A stretch of 64,000 nt of DNA from Spirosoma oryzae (GTDB lineage Bacteria > Bacteroidota > Bacteroidia > Cytophagales > Spirosomataceae), in contig NZ_PVTE01000011.1 in NCBI RefSeq assembly GCF_003002825.1, positions 62,001 through 126,000 of the forward strand, read 5' to 3'. The position numbers and the translations under genes are program-made. Under the pieces are notes generated by a model that was given only the letters and a program-made list of their open reading frames with translations, had not been told where the DNA came from and did no database searches. Positions 18,436-28,266 of this stretch are shown one piece after another (position 1 is the first letter of the stretch; each line of letters starts with the position of its first letter).

Positions 18436-18448
18436 AGAAGGAATGGCC

Positions 18449-21133
18449 TTATCGATTCACGGTTGCGCTCAGGGCAATAACCAGCCCAATTACCGATAGC
18501 AGCGATGAAATTGTACCCGCCGTCGTGCTTAGCAGTTGCTGGGGCGTAAGTGGGTTTGAGGTTTTACGTGGTACGACAACTTCAGAACCGGGTTCGACGC
18601 GGGGGTAGACATTGAAGAACATAAACCGGCGCGTACGATCGACCGAGCCGTTGGCGTAAACGATGAATGCCCGTTTCCGCTGTGACCGCTCGGTGAAGCC
18701 ACCGGCGTTAGCGATGTAATCCTGGAACGTCTGACCCGGGCGGTATTTGACGGTATTAGGCAGCAAAACTTCACCATCGATACGTACCGTTTCCAGCAGT
18801 TTCGGAATGCGCAGAATGTCGCCTTCCTGTATCAGAATGTCTTCTGATGAACCCGGCCGATCCATGATGCGCTTCAGGTTGATACCGATCGATTCGGGCC
18901 GTTCCGCCGATGGAGCCTGTACTTGCACGACAGACTTACGATCCGTGTCGGACAGCTCCTGGATAGACTGCCGCTGACGGGATATTTCGTCTGGGCTCAG
19001 GCGTACCTGCCGCACCAGCGTGGCACCTTCTACGTAGGCCTGCGGTGTCAGACCACCGGCCAACTGAACCATATCCGAAATCTTCTGGTCTTTGCGCAGA
19101 ATAGCATACGAGCCGGGTTGAATGACTTCGCCCTCGACGTTGGCGTATGTCTGCACCAGGTAGTTGGGCGAGCGCCGGATGATTATCTGATCGTATGGCT
19201 CCAGTACAAACCGGTTCTGGTCGTTGGCAATCGTTAGGTCGCGGTTGACGTTGAAACGGAATACGTCGGCTACCGCAGCGGAGGCTGATTTGGGATCAAC
19301 GTCTTTCTTCCGACGAACGACTTCAACCTGCGAAGCCGCTGCCGATTCCTTCAGACCACCCGCCCGGACTAGGGCGTCGTCAAGGGTCATGTTTGCCATG
19401 AATGGCATTTCGGCTGGTTTATTTACCTCGCCCTGCACGGTAACATTAGCTTGTTCGGCCAGATCGAAGCGCGACGGAATGATGATCTGATCTTCACGCT
19501 GCAACGCTACGTCGGGGTCTGCGCCGGTCAGAATGTTGGCCAGGTTAACGGTGATATTCTCGATAGCCAGGTCTTCGCGGGTGCGAATAATTGTTACGCG
19601 GCCGGTGAATGCATCTCCTTTCAGATTCTCCGCCGACGCGATCAGTTGTTTCAGCGTCTTATTGTCATCCAGCGAGTACTGACCGGGGCGGAATACAGCG
19701 CCTTCAATCGTTACCTGGTTTTCGAAGCGATCCAGCAGTTGTTCTACCGTAACCAAATCGCCATCCTGCATCTCAAACGTCTTGAATTCAGTCGGCGTAA
19801 CGTCGATCACTTTCCGTTCCCGGTCGGTTAGCCGCTGCACTTTGACGCGACCTTTGTAGGCGTTGGCCGCAAAGCCGCCCGCGTAGAACAGCAGTCGGTC
19901 CAGTGACTCGTTGGGTAGCATCTCGAAGATGTTGTTGCGCTTAACCGTTCCCTGAATCTCAACACGCTCGATATACGGCTCAAACCGGATGTTGTCGTTA
20001 TCCTGTAGGCGCAGGTCGTTGCGCTGCGTACCATTGAGCAGGTAATCGTACAGGTCCAGTGTGGCCGCTACCCGGTTGTTCCGAATCAGCTGTACGCGCC
20101 GGAACGAACCCAGTTCGCTGGGACCACCTGCCTGATAAATGGCGTTCATAACCGTCGATAGCGACGACAGGGAGTATGTTCCGGGGCGAACGGCATCGCC
20201 TGTTACCGTTACGCGGATGCTACGGATGCTGCCGAGAGATACTTCCAAAAAAGTATTCTGCGGACCGTAGGAGGATGCCTTTAGACCTACAAATTTGCTG
20301 GATAGTCGACTAACAATCCGGGCTTTGGCCTGTTCGATGCTCAGACCGGATATAAAGACGGGACCAATACCCGTGCTTTGCCGGAAGTAAACGTAGCCTT
20401 CGGGCGATACTTTCTGCGTGAAGTCAGCTTCTGAATAACCGTATAGCTGAATGTTGAGTTGATCGCCAGGCCCGACGATGTAGTTGCGGGGCGTAGCCAT
20501 CGACATATTCGGCTGGAAGGTCGTGGCCATGGCCGGATCGGAGAAGAGCGCGCTACCGAACAGCTTCCGACGGATCTCGTTGCGTTCCCGAATGCGAGCA
20601 GCTTCGTAACCGTTTTCGATTTGATCTTTTTGGGTTTGAACCCCGTTCGTGTCGGCTGGCGTGTTCGCCCCCTGTTGTATGCCGTCGACCGTGCGTGCGT
20701 CCTGGCCTACACCATTGTTGGTCGTTTGGGCATTGGTACGCCCTGTATTGACGTTGGTGCCGGGTGCCTGACCACCGGCCCGCTGGATCTGCTGGCGTAC
20801 GGCCGGGGGCAGCGAGTTGGGGTTGATATTGGCGGGTAAGCCTGTATTACCGCTGGCGGGAGCTGTTGCGCCACTGCTCGGCGAAGCGCCACTACTAGTC
20901 GTACCGGGCGTTACCTGTGCCATACTCGTCAGCCCGGAGAGCAGGCCGCCTGCCAGGACAAGAGCAGGCACTAAACGAGGGCGGAATGACGCTGTAACGG
21001 AGGAGAAAAAGTTTACCGGAGAGATGAGGTAATTTCGCGTTTTTTGCATATTTTTAAGATGCCGAAAGCAGCGCGTTTCGTGTACGAAATCGCCTGATTC
21101 TAACGACACAGTTGAACGCTTAGTACGTTTCAT
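18449..21133 (-). CDS. wza: Outer-membrane polysaccharide export protein with multiple SLBB domains, Wza-like
   Basis: An 894-residue envelope protein. The start at 21133 is the first ATG; a second, MQKTRNYLIS at 21049, would give a more usual signal peptide that ends near GLTSMAQ. A Pro/Gly/Ser/Thr-rich linker follows, then the poly_export domain with YIVGPGDQLNIQLYGYSEAD, and about six repeated SLBB beta-grasp units (such as VTGDAVRPGTYSLSSLSTV, IEGAVFRPGQYSLDDNKTL, VQGEVNKPAEMPFM, VEGEVIQPGSYAILRKDQK, IDGEVLLPNTVKYRPGQ). A final hydrophobic helix is near the C-terminus. It is longer than enteric Wza (about 380) because of the extra SLBB repeats, as usual in Bacteroidota. It is the first gene of the locus. 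Confidence 0.9.
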   Translation of the reverse strand: MKRTKRSTVSLESGDFVHETRCFRHLKNMQKTRNYLISPVNFFSSVTASFRPRLVPALVLAGGLLSGLTSMAQVTPGTTSSGASPSSGATAPASGNTGLPANINPNSLPPAVRQQIQRAGGQAPGTNVNTGRTNAQTTNNGVGQDARTVDGIQQGANTPADTNGVQTQKDQIENGYEAARIRERNEIRRKLFGSALFSDPAMATTFQPNMSMATPRNYIVGPGDQLNIQLYGYSEADFTQKVSPEGYVYFRQSTGIGPVFISGLSIEQAKARIVSRLSSKFVGLKASSYGPQNTFLEVSLGSIRSIRVTVTGDAVRPGTYSLSSLSTVMNAIYQAGGPSELGSFRRVQLIRNNRVAATLDLYDYLLNGTQRNDLRLQDNDNIRFEPYIERVEIQGTVKRNNIFEMLPNESLDRLLFYAGGFAANAYKGRVKVQRLTDRERKVIDVTPTEFKTFEMQDGDLVTVEQLLDRFENQVTIEGAVFRPGQYSLDDNKTLKQLIASAENLKGDAFTGRVTIIRTREDLAIENITVNLANILTGADPDVALQREDQIIIPSRFDLAEQANVTVQGEVNKPAEMPFMANMTLDDALVRAGGLKESAAASQVEVVRRKKDVDPKSASAAVADVFRFNVNRDLTIANDQNRFVLEPYDQIIIRRSPNYLVQTYANVEGEVIQPGSYAILRKDQKISDMVQLAGGLTPQAYVEGATLVRQVRLSPDEISRQRQSIQELSDTDRKSVVQVQAPSAERPESIGINLKRIMDRPGSSEDILIQEGDILRIPKLLETVRIDGEVLLPNTVKYRPGQTFQDYIANAGGFTERSQRKRAFIVYANGSVDRTRRFMFFNVYPRVEPGSEVVVPRKTSNPLTPQQLLSTTAGTISSLLSVIGLVIALSATVNR

Positions 21134-21298
21134 AGTTTGGTCGGCAAAGTAAACGAACTTTTGTTGGATTGTAAATGATTTCTTAAGCTACGGGCCGTTG
21201 GTCCTCTGCTTCGGCAGGGTATGACTTTTCCGATGTGCAGTGAAATGACGCTTACGGTCTCACAGAGAATATGTCTTACTACTACAAATATAGTTGAA

Positions 21299-23200
21299 AT
21301 GACTGGAACGGCAAATCAGCCCGTACAATACAACGAAGACAGTATCCGCTCTCTCGACTGGCGGGAGCACATTCGGCTTCGGCCGGGCATGTATATCGGT
21401 AAACTGGGCGATGGCTCTGCCGCTGACGATGGCATATACGTATTGCTAAAGGAAACCGTCGACAACTGCATCGACGAGTATGTGATGGGCTTTGGTAAAA
21501 CCATTGACATTCGGGTTAGCGACCACCGCGTCGATGTGCGCGACTACGGCCGGGGGATTCCGCTCGGTAAGGTGGTCGAGGTTGTATCGAAAATCAACAC
21601 CGGAGGTAAGTATGACTCCGGCGCTTTTCAGAAATCAGTTGGGCTGAACGGCGTTGGTACGAAGGCCGTCAATGCCTTGTCTTCCTATTTTCGGGTACAG
21701 GCGTTTCGGGATGGCCGTACAGTCTGGGCCGAATTCAAGCGGGGTGAACTCGTCAATCAGGGCGATGAGGTGACCAATGAGCGTAACGGTACGCTGATCT
21801 CCTTCGAGCCCGACGATACCGTCTTTAAAAACTTCCATTTCATTCCCCAGTACCTGGAAAACATGATCTGGAATTACTGCTACCTGAACGCCGGACTAAC
21901 CATCTCGTTCAACAAGCAGAAGTACGTATCGCAGAACGGCCTGCTCGACCTGCTGCGCGATAAAACCAAAAAAGATGAAGAATCGCTGCGTTACCCGATC
22001 ATTCACCTGAAGGGCAATGATCTGGAAATTGCCATGACCCACGGCAATGCGTATGGCGAAGAATACTATTCGTTTGTAAACGGGCAGTATACCACCCAGG
22101 GCGGTACGCACTTGCAGGCCCTGCGCGAAGCCATTGTCGATACGGTGCGGAAGCACTTCGACAAAAACTACGACGTTGCCGACGTTCGATCGAGCATTAT
22201 TGCGGCCGTCAGCATCCGGGTACAGGAACCGGTGTTCGAGTCGCAGACGAAGACAAAGCTGGGCTCGGTCAATATGTCGCCGGAGCCCAACGCGCAGTCG
22301 GTCAACTCATTTGTAAAAGATTTTGTCAAAGAACGGCTGGACAATTTCCTGCATATGAACCCCACCGTGCGCGATGCCCTGCGTAAGCGCATCGAACAGT
22401 CGGAGCGGGAGCGGAAAGAACTAGCGGGTATCAAGAAGCTGGCCAATGATCGGGCGAAGAAGGCAAGTCTGCATAATAAAAAACTGCGCGACTGTCGGAA
22501 CCACTTGCCCGACCTGAAAGCGGAAGACCGGTACCAGTCGACACTGTTCATTACCGAAGGTGATTCGGCGAGCGGGTCGATCACCAAATCCCGGAATGTG
22601 CAGACGCAGGCCGTATTCAGTCTGCGCGGTAAACCGCTGAACTGCTTCGGTCTGACCAAAAAGGTCGTGTATGAAAATGAGGAGTTTAACCTGTTGCAGC
22701 ATGCGCTCGACATTGAAGAGGGGCTGGACGGACTCCGTTACAACCGGATTGTAATCGCGACGGATGCGGACGTAGACGGCATGCACATTCGGTTGCTGAT
22801 GCTGACGTTCTTCCTCCAGTTTTTCCCGGATCTGGTGCGGAACGGCCACCTGTATATTCTCGAAACACCCTTGTTTCGCGTTCGGAACCCGCGCAACCAC
22901 AAAGAAACGACGTATTGTTACTCGGAAGAGGAAAAGCAGACGGCGATGAACAAGCTGACGAAGGGTGGCAAGAAAATCGAGATTACCCGTTTCAAAGGAC
23001 TCGGGGAGATTTCGCCGGAGGAGTTTGGCTTGTTTATCGGTGAAGACATGCGGCTGGAACCGGTAATCGTAGAACAGGAAACGTCGGTCGCCAAACTGCT
23101 CAGCTATTACATGGGTAAGAACACGCCCGATCGGCAACGCTTTATCATCGACAACCTACGGGTTGAGAAAGACGTAGACGACGCCGTGCTGGCTGACTAG
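21299..23200 (+). CDS. parE: DNA topoisomerase IV subunit B
   Basis: A 633-residue type IIA topoisomerase ATPase subunit. I start it at the ATG at 21299 ([20 protein letters not shown]), because the longer frame back to 21221 has no conserved sequence. The GHKL ATPase has [17 protein letters not shown], the Asn of [19 protein letters not shown] and [14 protein letters not shown]. The Toprim part has [11 protein letters not shown] and [11 protein letters not shown]. It decatenates chromosomes together with ParC, which is not in the window. ParE rather than GyrB is favoured by the Bacteroidota-type N-terminus. The gene stands divergent from the polysaccharide locus and ends in its own terminator. 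Confidence 0.9.
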   Translation: MTGTANQPVQYNEDSIRSLDWREHIRLRPGMYIGKLGDGSAADDGIYVLLKETVDNCIDEYVMGFGKTIDIRVSDHRVDVRDYGRGIPLGKVVEVVSKINTGGKYDSGAFQKSVGLNGVGTKAVNALSSYFRVQAFRDGRTVWAEFKRGELVNQGDEVTNERNGTLISFEPDDTVFKNFHFIPQYLENMIWNYCYLNAGLTISFNKQKYVSQNGLLDLLRDKTKKDEESLRYPIIHLKGNDLEIAMTHGNAYGEEYYSFVNGQYTTQGGTHLQALREAIVDTVRKHFDKNYDVADVRSSIIAAVSIRVQEPVFESQTKTKLGSVNMSPEPNAQSVNSFVKDFVKERLDNFLHMNPTVRDALRKRIEQSERERKELAGIKKLANDRAKKASLHNKKLRDCRNHLPDLKAEDRYQSTLFITEGDSASGSITKSRNVQTQAVFSLRGKPLNCFGLTKKVVYENEEFNLLQHALDIEEGLDGLRYNRIVIATDADVDGMHIRLLMLTFFLQFFPDLVRNGHLYILETPLFRVRNPRNHKETTYCYSEEEKQTAMNKLTKGGKKIEITRFKGLGEISPEEFGLFIGEDMRLEPVIVEQETSVAKLLSYYMGKNTPDRQRFIIDNLRVEKDVDDAVLAD

Positions 23201-23224
23201 ATACCGTTAGACGCAGAAAATATG

Positions 23225-23265
23225 ATCCCCGGTGGCAGTCGAACACGATGTCACCGGGGATTTTT
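23225..23265 (+). terminator. Rho-independent terminator of parE
   Basis: Perfect 10-bp stem atccccggtg (23225-23234) with caccggggat (23252-23261) and a run of T to 23265, 25 bp after the stop codon. Confidence 0.85.
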
Positions 23266-23446
23266 AGTTAAATGGACTATTGAGCTGATAGACAATGCAT
23301 TGTTTACAGGGAAGCACGGCTATAATAACGGAAAAATTAAATTGATTGGTAAATTAATAAAATCGACGTATTAGAACTTTATATATGAAATAGTTCGATG
23401 TGAGAAATTTATTCGAAATAATATTCTGAGATATAGTCTCATCTAG

Positions 23447-23454
23447 TACTTTTG
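23447..23454 (+). promoter_or_regulatory. Bacteroidota -7 box upstream of the susC-like gene
   Basis: TACTTTTG matches TAnnTTTG and lies 45 bp before the ATG at 23499. The 180 bp upstream (23266-23446) are AT-rich and hold no gene; I see no clear TTTG at -33. Confidence 0.5.
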
Positions 23455-23498
23455 GCGCTTGATTAAAGTAGGATTAAAGCACTTTATTGGCTAACTGT

Positions 23499-26400
23499 AT
23501 GAAAAAAGTTCTATTGCTGAGCTGGTTGCTAACCCTTGTCCTGTGCTTGTCCGGATGGGCGCAGAACAACGGCATCAGCGGCCGGGTCACGGCTGCCGAC
23601 GACGGATCTGGCATACCGGGTGTGAGTGTACAAGTGAAAGGAACGACGCGCGGTACGACAACCGATGCAGACGGTAATTTTCGGGTCAATGCGGCATCGG
23701 GTGCCCGGCTGGTATTCAGCTTTATTGGCTACACGACGCAGGAAATAACCGTTGGTAATCAGTCAACTATCGCGGTGAAGCTGGAAACCAACGCTACGCA
23801 GCTTGACGAGGTGGTTGTTCCGTTTGGGGTGGCCAAGCGGGCCAGCTTCACCGGTTCGGCCGGAACGCTGGATGCAAGCCGAATCAGCGACCGGATTACG
23901 ACAAACGTCACGCAGGCGCTTTCCGGTGCAGTACCGGGCGTTCAGACAACGGCAGGCAGTGGGCAGCCGGGTAGCGGGCCCGATATTCGCATTCGCGGGT
24001 TCGGCTCCATCTCGTCGGGGAACGATCCGTTGTATGTGGTCGATGGTATCCCGTACTCAGGCAGCATTGCCAACCTCAACCCCAACGATATCGAAAACAT
24101 TTCGGTGCTGAAGGACGCGGCATCGACGGCGTTGTACGGATCGCGGGCGGCCAATGGCGTTGTGGCCATTACGACCAAAAAGGGGGTAAAAGATCGTAAT
24201 ACCATCGATGTCCGGTACACCAAAGGTATCAGCACGCGTGGTTTGCCCGAATACGACCGCGTGGGACCGGCCGAGTATTACCCGCTGATGTGGGAAACGT
24301 ACCGAAACAGCATCGCGTATCGGCTAACCAATCCGGTTGCCCTGGCAACGGCCAACGCAGACGCAACCAACCGGCTTGTCAGCCTGACGGGTTACAACGT
24401 ATATAACGTACCGGATAATCAGCTTGTCGACGTAAACGGACAACTAAATCCCAACGCACAGCTGCTCTACTCACCTGACGATCTGAACTGGGAGCGGCCA
24501 CTGATGCGGCAGGGAAACCGCGATGAACTGAACGTGAGTTTTGCCGGTGGACAGGGAAAATCGGATTATTTTTTCTCGCTCGCGTACCTGAAAGACAACG
24601 GCTACCTGCTGCGCTCCGATTACGATCGGATTACGGGCCGGATGAACATCAATTCGCAGATGAAGCCGTGGTTCCGGGCCGGGGCTAACCTGGCGGCTAC
24701 CCTTACCAAGTCGAATCAGGCCGATGCCGGTGGGAGCACGTCGTTCGTTAACCCGTTCTATTTTTCCCGTAACATCGGGCCCATCTATCCGGTGTACGCC
24801 TACGACCCAAACAGTCCTGGTTCCTTTCTGACCGACGCTAACGGCGATCGCATCTGGGATTTGGGGAATCTGACCGCCCTGGGCTTACCGGCTCGGCCGG
24901 CCTTTGGCGGGCGGCACTCACTGGGCGAGACGACCCTGAACCAGAACTTATTTCGTCGGAATGTGCTGAGTGCACGGGGCTATGGCGAAGTTACGTTCCT
25001 GAAAGACTTTCGCTTCACGGCGAACATCGGTACGGATATTACCAACTACAACGGATTCACCTACGGAAACCCGGTTGTCGGGGATGGTGCGCCGGCTGGC
25101 CGGGCAACGCATGAATTCCAGACAATTGCCAGCTATAACCTGAACCAGCTACTCAATTACGGCCACTCGTTCGGCAAGCACAATATCGAAGCCTTGCTGG
25201 GTCACGAAAACTTTCAGGTGCGCGATAACAATCTGGAAGGATCGCGCTCGCAGCAGGTCGTATCAGACAATTACGAGCTGATCAATTTCACCAACACAAC
25301 CAATCTGGCATCGGTAGCCAACATTCGTCGGGTGGAGGGCTTCCTGTCGCGGTTCAATTACGACTACGATCAGCGGTATATCTTCTCGGTATCGGCCCGG
25401 CGTGACGGTTCCAGCAAATTCTCCCGCGAGACCCGCTGGGGTAACTTCTATTCGATCAGCGGTGCCTGGCGTATCGATCAGGAAAACTTTATCCGGTCGA
25501 TCCCGGCGGTCAACCTGCTCAAACTGCGGTCGTCGTACGGCCAAACCGGGAACGATGGGGGCGGTAATACGGCCGATGGTGCGGCAATCAGCTACTACGC
25601 GTGGCGGCCCCGCTACGACCTGAACTGGAACAATGCCTCGGAAGCGGGTATTCTTCAGGCCAGTCTGGGCAACGCCAATCTGGAATGGGAGTCGAGCAAT
25701 GCGTTTGACGTAGGGCTGGAGTTTGGTTTGTTTGGCAACCGGGTGACGGGTACGCTGGAATACTTCGACCGTCGTTCGTCGAATCTGATCTTTGCGGTAC
25801 CGCTGCCGTTATCGGGCGGGATTACGACGGTTACGCGGAACATTGGTACGATGTATAACCGGGGTGTTGAAATCGAATTGGGGCTTGAACCCGTTCGGAC
25901 CAATAATTTTACCTGGCGAATTGATCTGAACGCAACCAGTCTGCGGAATCAGATCACGAAGATGCCCGACGAAACGCCTGAAATCATCGACGGTACGAAG
26001 AAGCTGGCCGTCGGTCATTCCATTTATGACTACTGGCTGCGCGAGTACCAGGGTGTCAATCCAGCAACGGGCGAAGCGCAGTACCGGGCCACCAACTACG
26101 TAGCGTCGAACTCCCGCATCACGGAAGCGGGCGACACCCTGACGACGAGTCTCAACAATGCGCGCTACCGGTATGCCGGTACGTCGATCCCGGCTGTGTC
26201 GGGTGGTATTACCAACACGTTCCGCTACAAAGGGCTGTCGTTGTCGGTGTTGGCTGTTTACCAGGTAGGCGGCAAAATTTACGATGCCGCGTATGCTGCG
26301 CTGATGAGTGCCGGTGGCTATGGTAGCGCCAAACACGTTGACATTCTGAACCGTTGGCGGAATCCAGGGGATGTAACGAACGTACCCCGGATGGATGCCG

Positions 26401-26672
26401 CCCGCACGTCGGATTTCGACGGTGCATCGGATCGCTGGCTGATCGATGCCAGTTACATGACCATTCGGAACGTCACCCTGTCGTATACGATACCGGCTGT
26501 ACTGGCAAAACGGGCGTTTCTGCAACGGGCGCAGGTGTACGTGACGGGCGAAAACCTGCTGTTTTTGTCGCGTCGGAAGGGGATGAACGTTCAGCAGAAT
26601 TTCTCCGGCGTTACCAGTAATTCATACAGCCCAGCCCGGAGTCTGGTACTGGGAATCAACTTCTCGCTTTAA
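23499..26672 (+). CDS. SusC/RagA-family TonB-linked outer-membrane transporter
   Basis: A 1057-residue outer-membrane receptor. I start it at ATG 23499, where the signal peptide MKKVLLLSWLLTLVLCLSGWA begins in frame; the four codons before it add nothing. After cleavage near AQ comes the carboxypeptidase-like domain (ISGRVTAADDGSGIPGVSV to about residue 95), then the TonB plug with LDEVVVPFG and GVQTTAGSGQPGSGPDIRIRG, the SusC-type VDGIPY and SVLKDAASTALYGSRAANGV. The remainder is the 22-strand barrel. It imports a glycan or other large nutrient as a complex with the SusD-like lipoprotein encoded 14 bp downstream. No glycosidase or regulator is linked, so the substrate is unknown. Confidence 0.93.
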   Translation: MKKVLLLSWLLTLVLCLSGWAQNNGISGRVTAADDGSGIPGVSVQVKGTTRGTTTDADGNFRVNAASGARLVFSFIGYTTQEITVGNQSTIAVKLETNATQLDEVVVPFGVAKRASFTGSAGTLDASRISDRITTNVTQALSGAVPGVQTTAGSGQPGSGPDIRIRGFGSISSGNDPLYVVDGIPYSGSIANLNPNDIENISVLKDAASTALYGSRAANGVVAITTKKGVKDRNTIDVRYTKGISTRGLPEYDRVGPAEYYPLMWETYRNSIAYRLTNPVALATANADATNRLVSLTGYNVYNVPDNQLVDVNGQLNPNAQLLYSPDDLNWERPLMRQGNRDELNVSFAGGQGKSDYFFSLAYLKDNGYLLRSDYDRITGRMNINSQMKPWFRAGANLAATLTKSNQADAGGSTSFVNPFYFSRNIGPIYPVYAYDPNSPGSFLTDANGDRIWDLGNLTALGLPARPAFGGRHSLGETTLNQNLFRRNVLSARGYGEVTFLKDFRFTANIGTDITNYNGFTYGNPVVGDGAPAGRATHEFQTIASYNLNQLLNYGHSFGKHNIEALLGHENFQVRDNNLEGSRSQQVVSDNYELINFTNTTNLASVANIRRVEGFLSRFNYDYDQRYIFSVSARRDGSSKFSRETRWGNFYSISGAWRIDQENFIRSIPAVNLLKLRSSYGQTGNDGGGNTADGAAISYYAWRPRYDLNWNNASEAGILQASLGNANLEWESSNAFDVGLEFGLFGNRVTGTLEYFDRRSSNLIFAVPLPLSGGITTVTRNIGTMYNRGVEIELGLEPVRTNNFTWRIDLNATSLRNQITKMPDETPEIIDGTKKLAVGHSIYDYWLREYQGVNPATGEAQYRATNYVASNSRITEAGDTLTTSLNNARYRYAGTSIPAVSGGITNTFRYKGLSLSVLAVYQVGGKIYDAAYAALMSAGGYGSAKHVDILNRWRNPGDVTNVPRMDAARTSDFDGASDRWLIDASYMTIRNVTLSYTIPAVLAKRAFLQRAQVYVTGENLLFLSRRKGMNVQQNFSGVTSNSYSPARSLVLGINFSL

Positions 26673-26686
26673 GCTTCAGTCAACAC

Positions 26687-28165
26687 ATGAAAAAAATAGG
26701 CATGACGATCGCCGTAGCAGCCAGTCTGTTTGTGGCCTCGTGCAACCCAGATTATTTGGAAACACTGCCCACGGGTAGTGTGGACGCCAATGCTGCCTAC
26801 GCTACCACGAAAAATGCAGCGGCTGCCGTCAACGGTATTTACCGGGCTATGATCGTCCGGTATCTCGACTCGCAGGCTCACTTTGGGCATCCGGCCATGA
26901 TGATCATTCTGGACGTGATGGGCGAGGACCTGATGCCGGCCAACACGTCGAACACGGGCCATTTTGCCGAAGCGCGCTGGCAGGCCCACCGCTCGGAAAC
27001 GTCGACGGGTGGCCAGATGCCTTACCAGCTGTACTACCGCCTGATCGGCAACGCCAACCTGATCATTGCCAATATCGACAATGCCACGGGGACGCAGGCC
27101 GAACGGAATCAGGTCAAAGGAGAAGCGCTGGGGATACGGGCGTTCTCGTATTTCAACCTGGTGCAGCTGTACGGTAAACGGTATAATGCAGCGGCCAAAC
27201 CCAACAGCCAACTGGGCGTGCCACTGATTCTGACGCCTACGACGACTGGACAACCCCGCGCGACGGTTGAAGATATTTACACGCAGATCAATCAGGACCT
27301 GACGCAGGCAGCTACGCTACTGACCTCGACCCGGTCGTATAAATCGCACGTCAATCTGGACGTTGTTCGCGGGTTTCAGGCACGGGTAGCATTGGTGCAG
27401 CAAAACTGGACCGACGCGGCAAAGTACGCGGCCCAGGCCCGTGCGAGCTATTCGCCCATGACAACCGCGCAGTATCAGGACGGTTTTTCGGATATCACGA
27501 ACCCGGAATGGATGTGGGGTTTCGATCACGTGGAAGATCAGACGGAGTATTTCGGTGCGTACCACTCGTATATCTCCTGCAACTTTAACTCGACCAACAT
27601 CCGCGTAACGCCGAAGGTGATCAACAGCAAACTGTATGATCAGATTCCAACTACGGACATTCGCTCGAAGATGTGGGTGAAAGCACCGACCTCGGCCAAT
27701 TCGGTCGTGCCGACGGGCGGAGTACGGGTCGCTTACATGAACCAGAAATTCCGGCTACCCGGTACACCGTCGACCAGTACGATGGGTGACGTGCCGTACA
27801 TGCGGGCGGCTGAGATGTACCTGATCGAAGCCGAAGCGCAGGCCCGGCTGGGTAATTCGGCAGCTGCCGCAACAGCACTGTATGATCTGGTCAGCAAGCG
27901 CGATGCAGCTTACGCGAAATCGACAAAAACGGGACAGGCGCTGGTCGATGAGATTCTGTTTCACCGCCGTGTCGAGCTGTGGGGCGAAGGCTTCCGGTTC
28001 ACCGATCTGAAGCGGATGAATCTGCCGCTTAACCGCAACGGTGCTAACATCAATACGGCAGTAGCGGTACTCTTCGATGTAGCCGCCGGTGACAACCAAT
28101 GGGAATTCCTGATTCCGCGCCGGGAAATCAACGCCAACGCAGCTATCGTGCAGAATCCACTATAG
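26687..28165 (+). CDS. RagB/SusD-family nutrient-binding lipoprotein
   Basis: A 492-residue lipoprotein. The signal peptide MKKIGMTIAVAASLFVASC ends in a lipobox with Cys19, so the mature protein starts CNPDYLETLPTG, a typical SusD beginning. The TPR-rich N-terminal half and the C-terminal block EILFHRRVELWGEGFRFTDL and LIPRREINAN are family hallmarks. It caps the SusC-like barrel on the cell surface. The gene is 14 bp after susC and ends before inverted repeat E. Confidence 0.92.
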   Translation: MKKIGMTIAVAASLFVASCNPDYLETLPTGSVDANAAYATTKNAAAAVNGIYRAMIVRYLDSQAHFGHPAMMIILDVMGEDLMPANTSNTGHFAEARWQAHRSETSTGGQMPYQLYYRLIGNANLIIANIDNATGTQAERNQVKGEALGIRAFSYFNLVQLYGKRYNAAAKPNSQLGVPLILTPTTTGQPRATVEDIYTQINQDLTQAATLLTSTRSYKSHVNLDVVRGFQARVALVQQNWTDAAKYAAQARASYSPMTTAQYQDGFSDITNPEWMWGFDHVEDQTEYFGAYHSYISCNFNSTNIRVTPKVINSKLYDQIPTTDIRSKMWVKAPTSANSVVPTGGVRVAYMNQKFRLPGTPSTSTMGDVPYMRAAEMYLIEAEAQARLGNSAAAATALYDLVSKRDAAYAKSTKTGQALVDEILFHRRVELWGEGFRFTDLKRMNLPLNRNGANINTAVAVLFDVAAGDNQWEFLIPRREINANAAIVQNPL

Positions 28166-28172
28166 GAATTTT

Positions 28173-28259
28173 TCGGTTTACGGTTTGTGGTTTACGGTTT
28201 TCTGTGGGTCTTTTGCAGACCGGACGGTATCGCAAACTGTAAACCGTAAACCGTAAATT
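28173..28259. repeat. Intergenic inverted repeat E, heptamer class
   Basis: Left arm 28173-28208 reads CGGTTTA, CGGTTTG, TGGTTTA, CGGTTTT, CTGTGGG. The right arm 28231-28259 is the reverse complement of ATTTA, CGGTTTA, CGGTTTA, CAGTTTG. It spans the gap between the SusD stop and the pheA start codon at 28267, with the right arm ending 7 bp before the ATG. Confidence 0.9.
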
Positions 28260-28266
28260 GTTAAAA

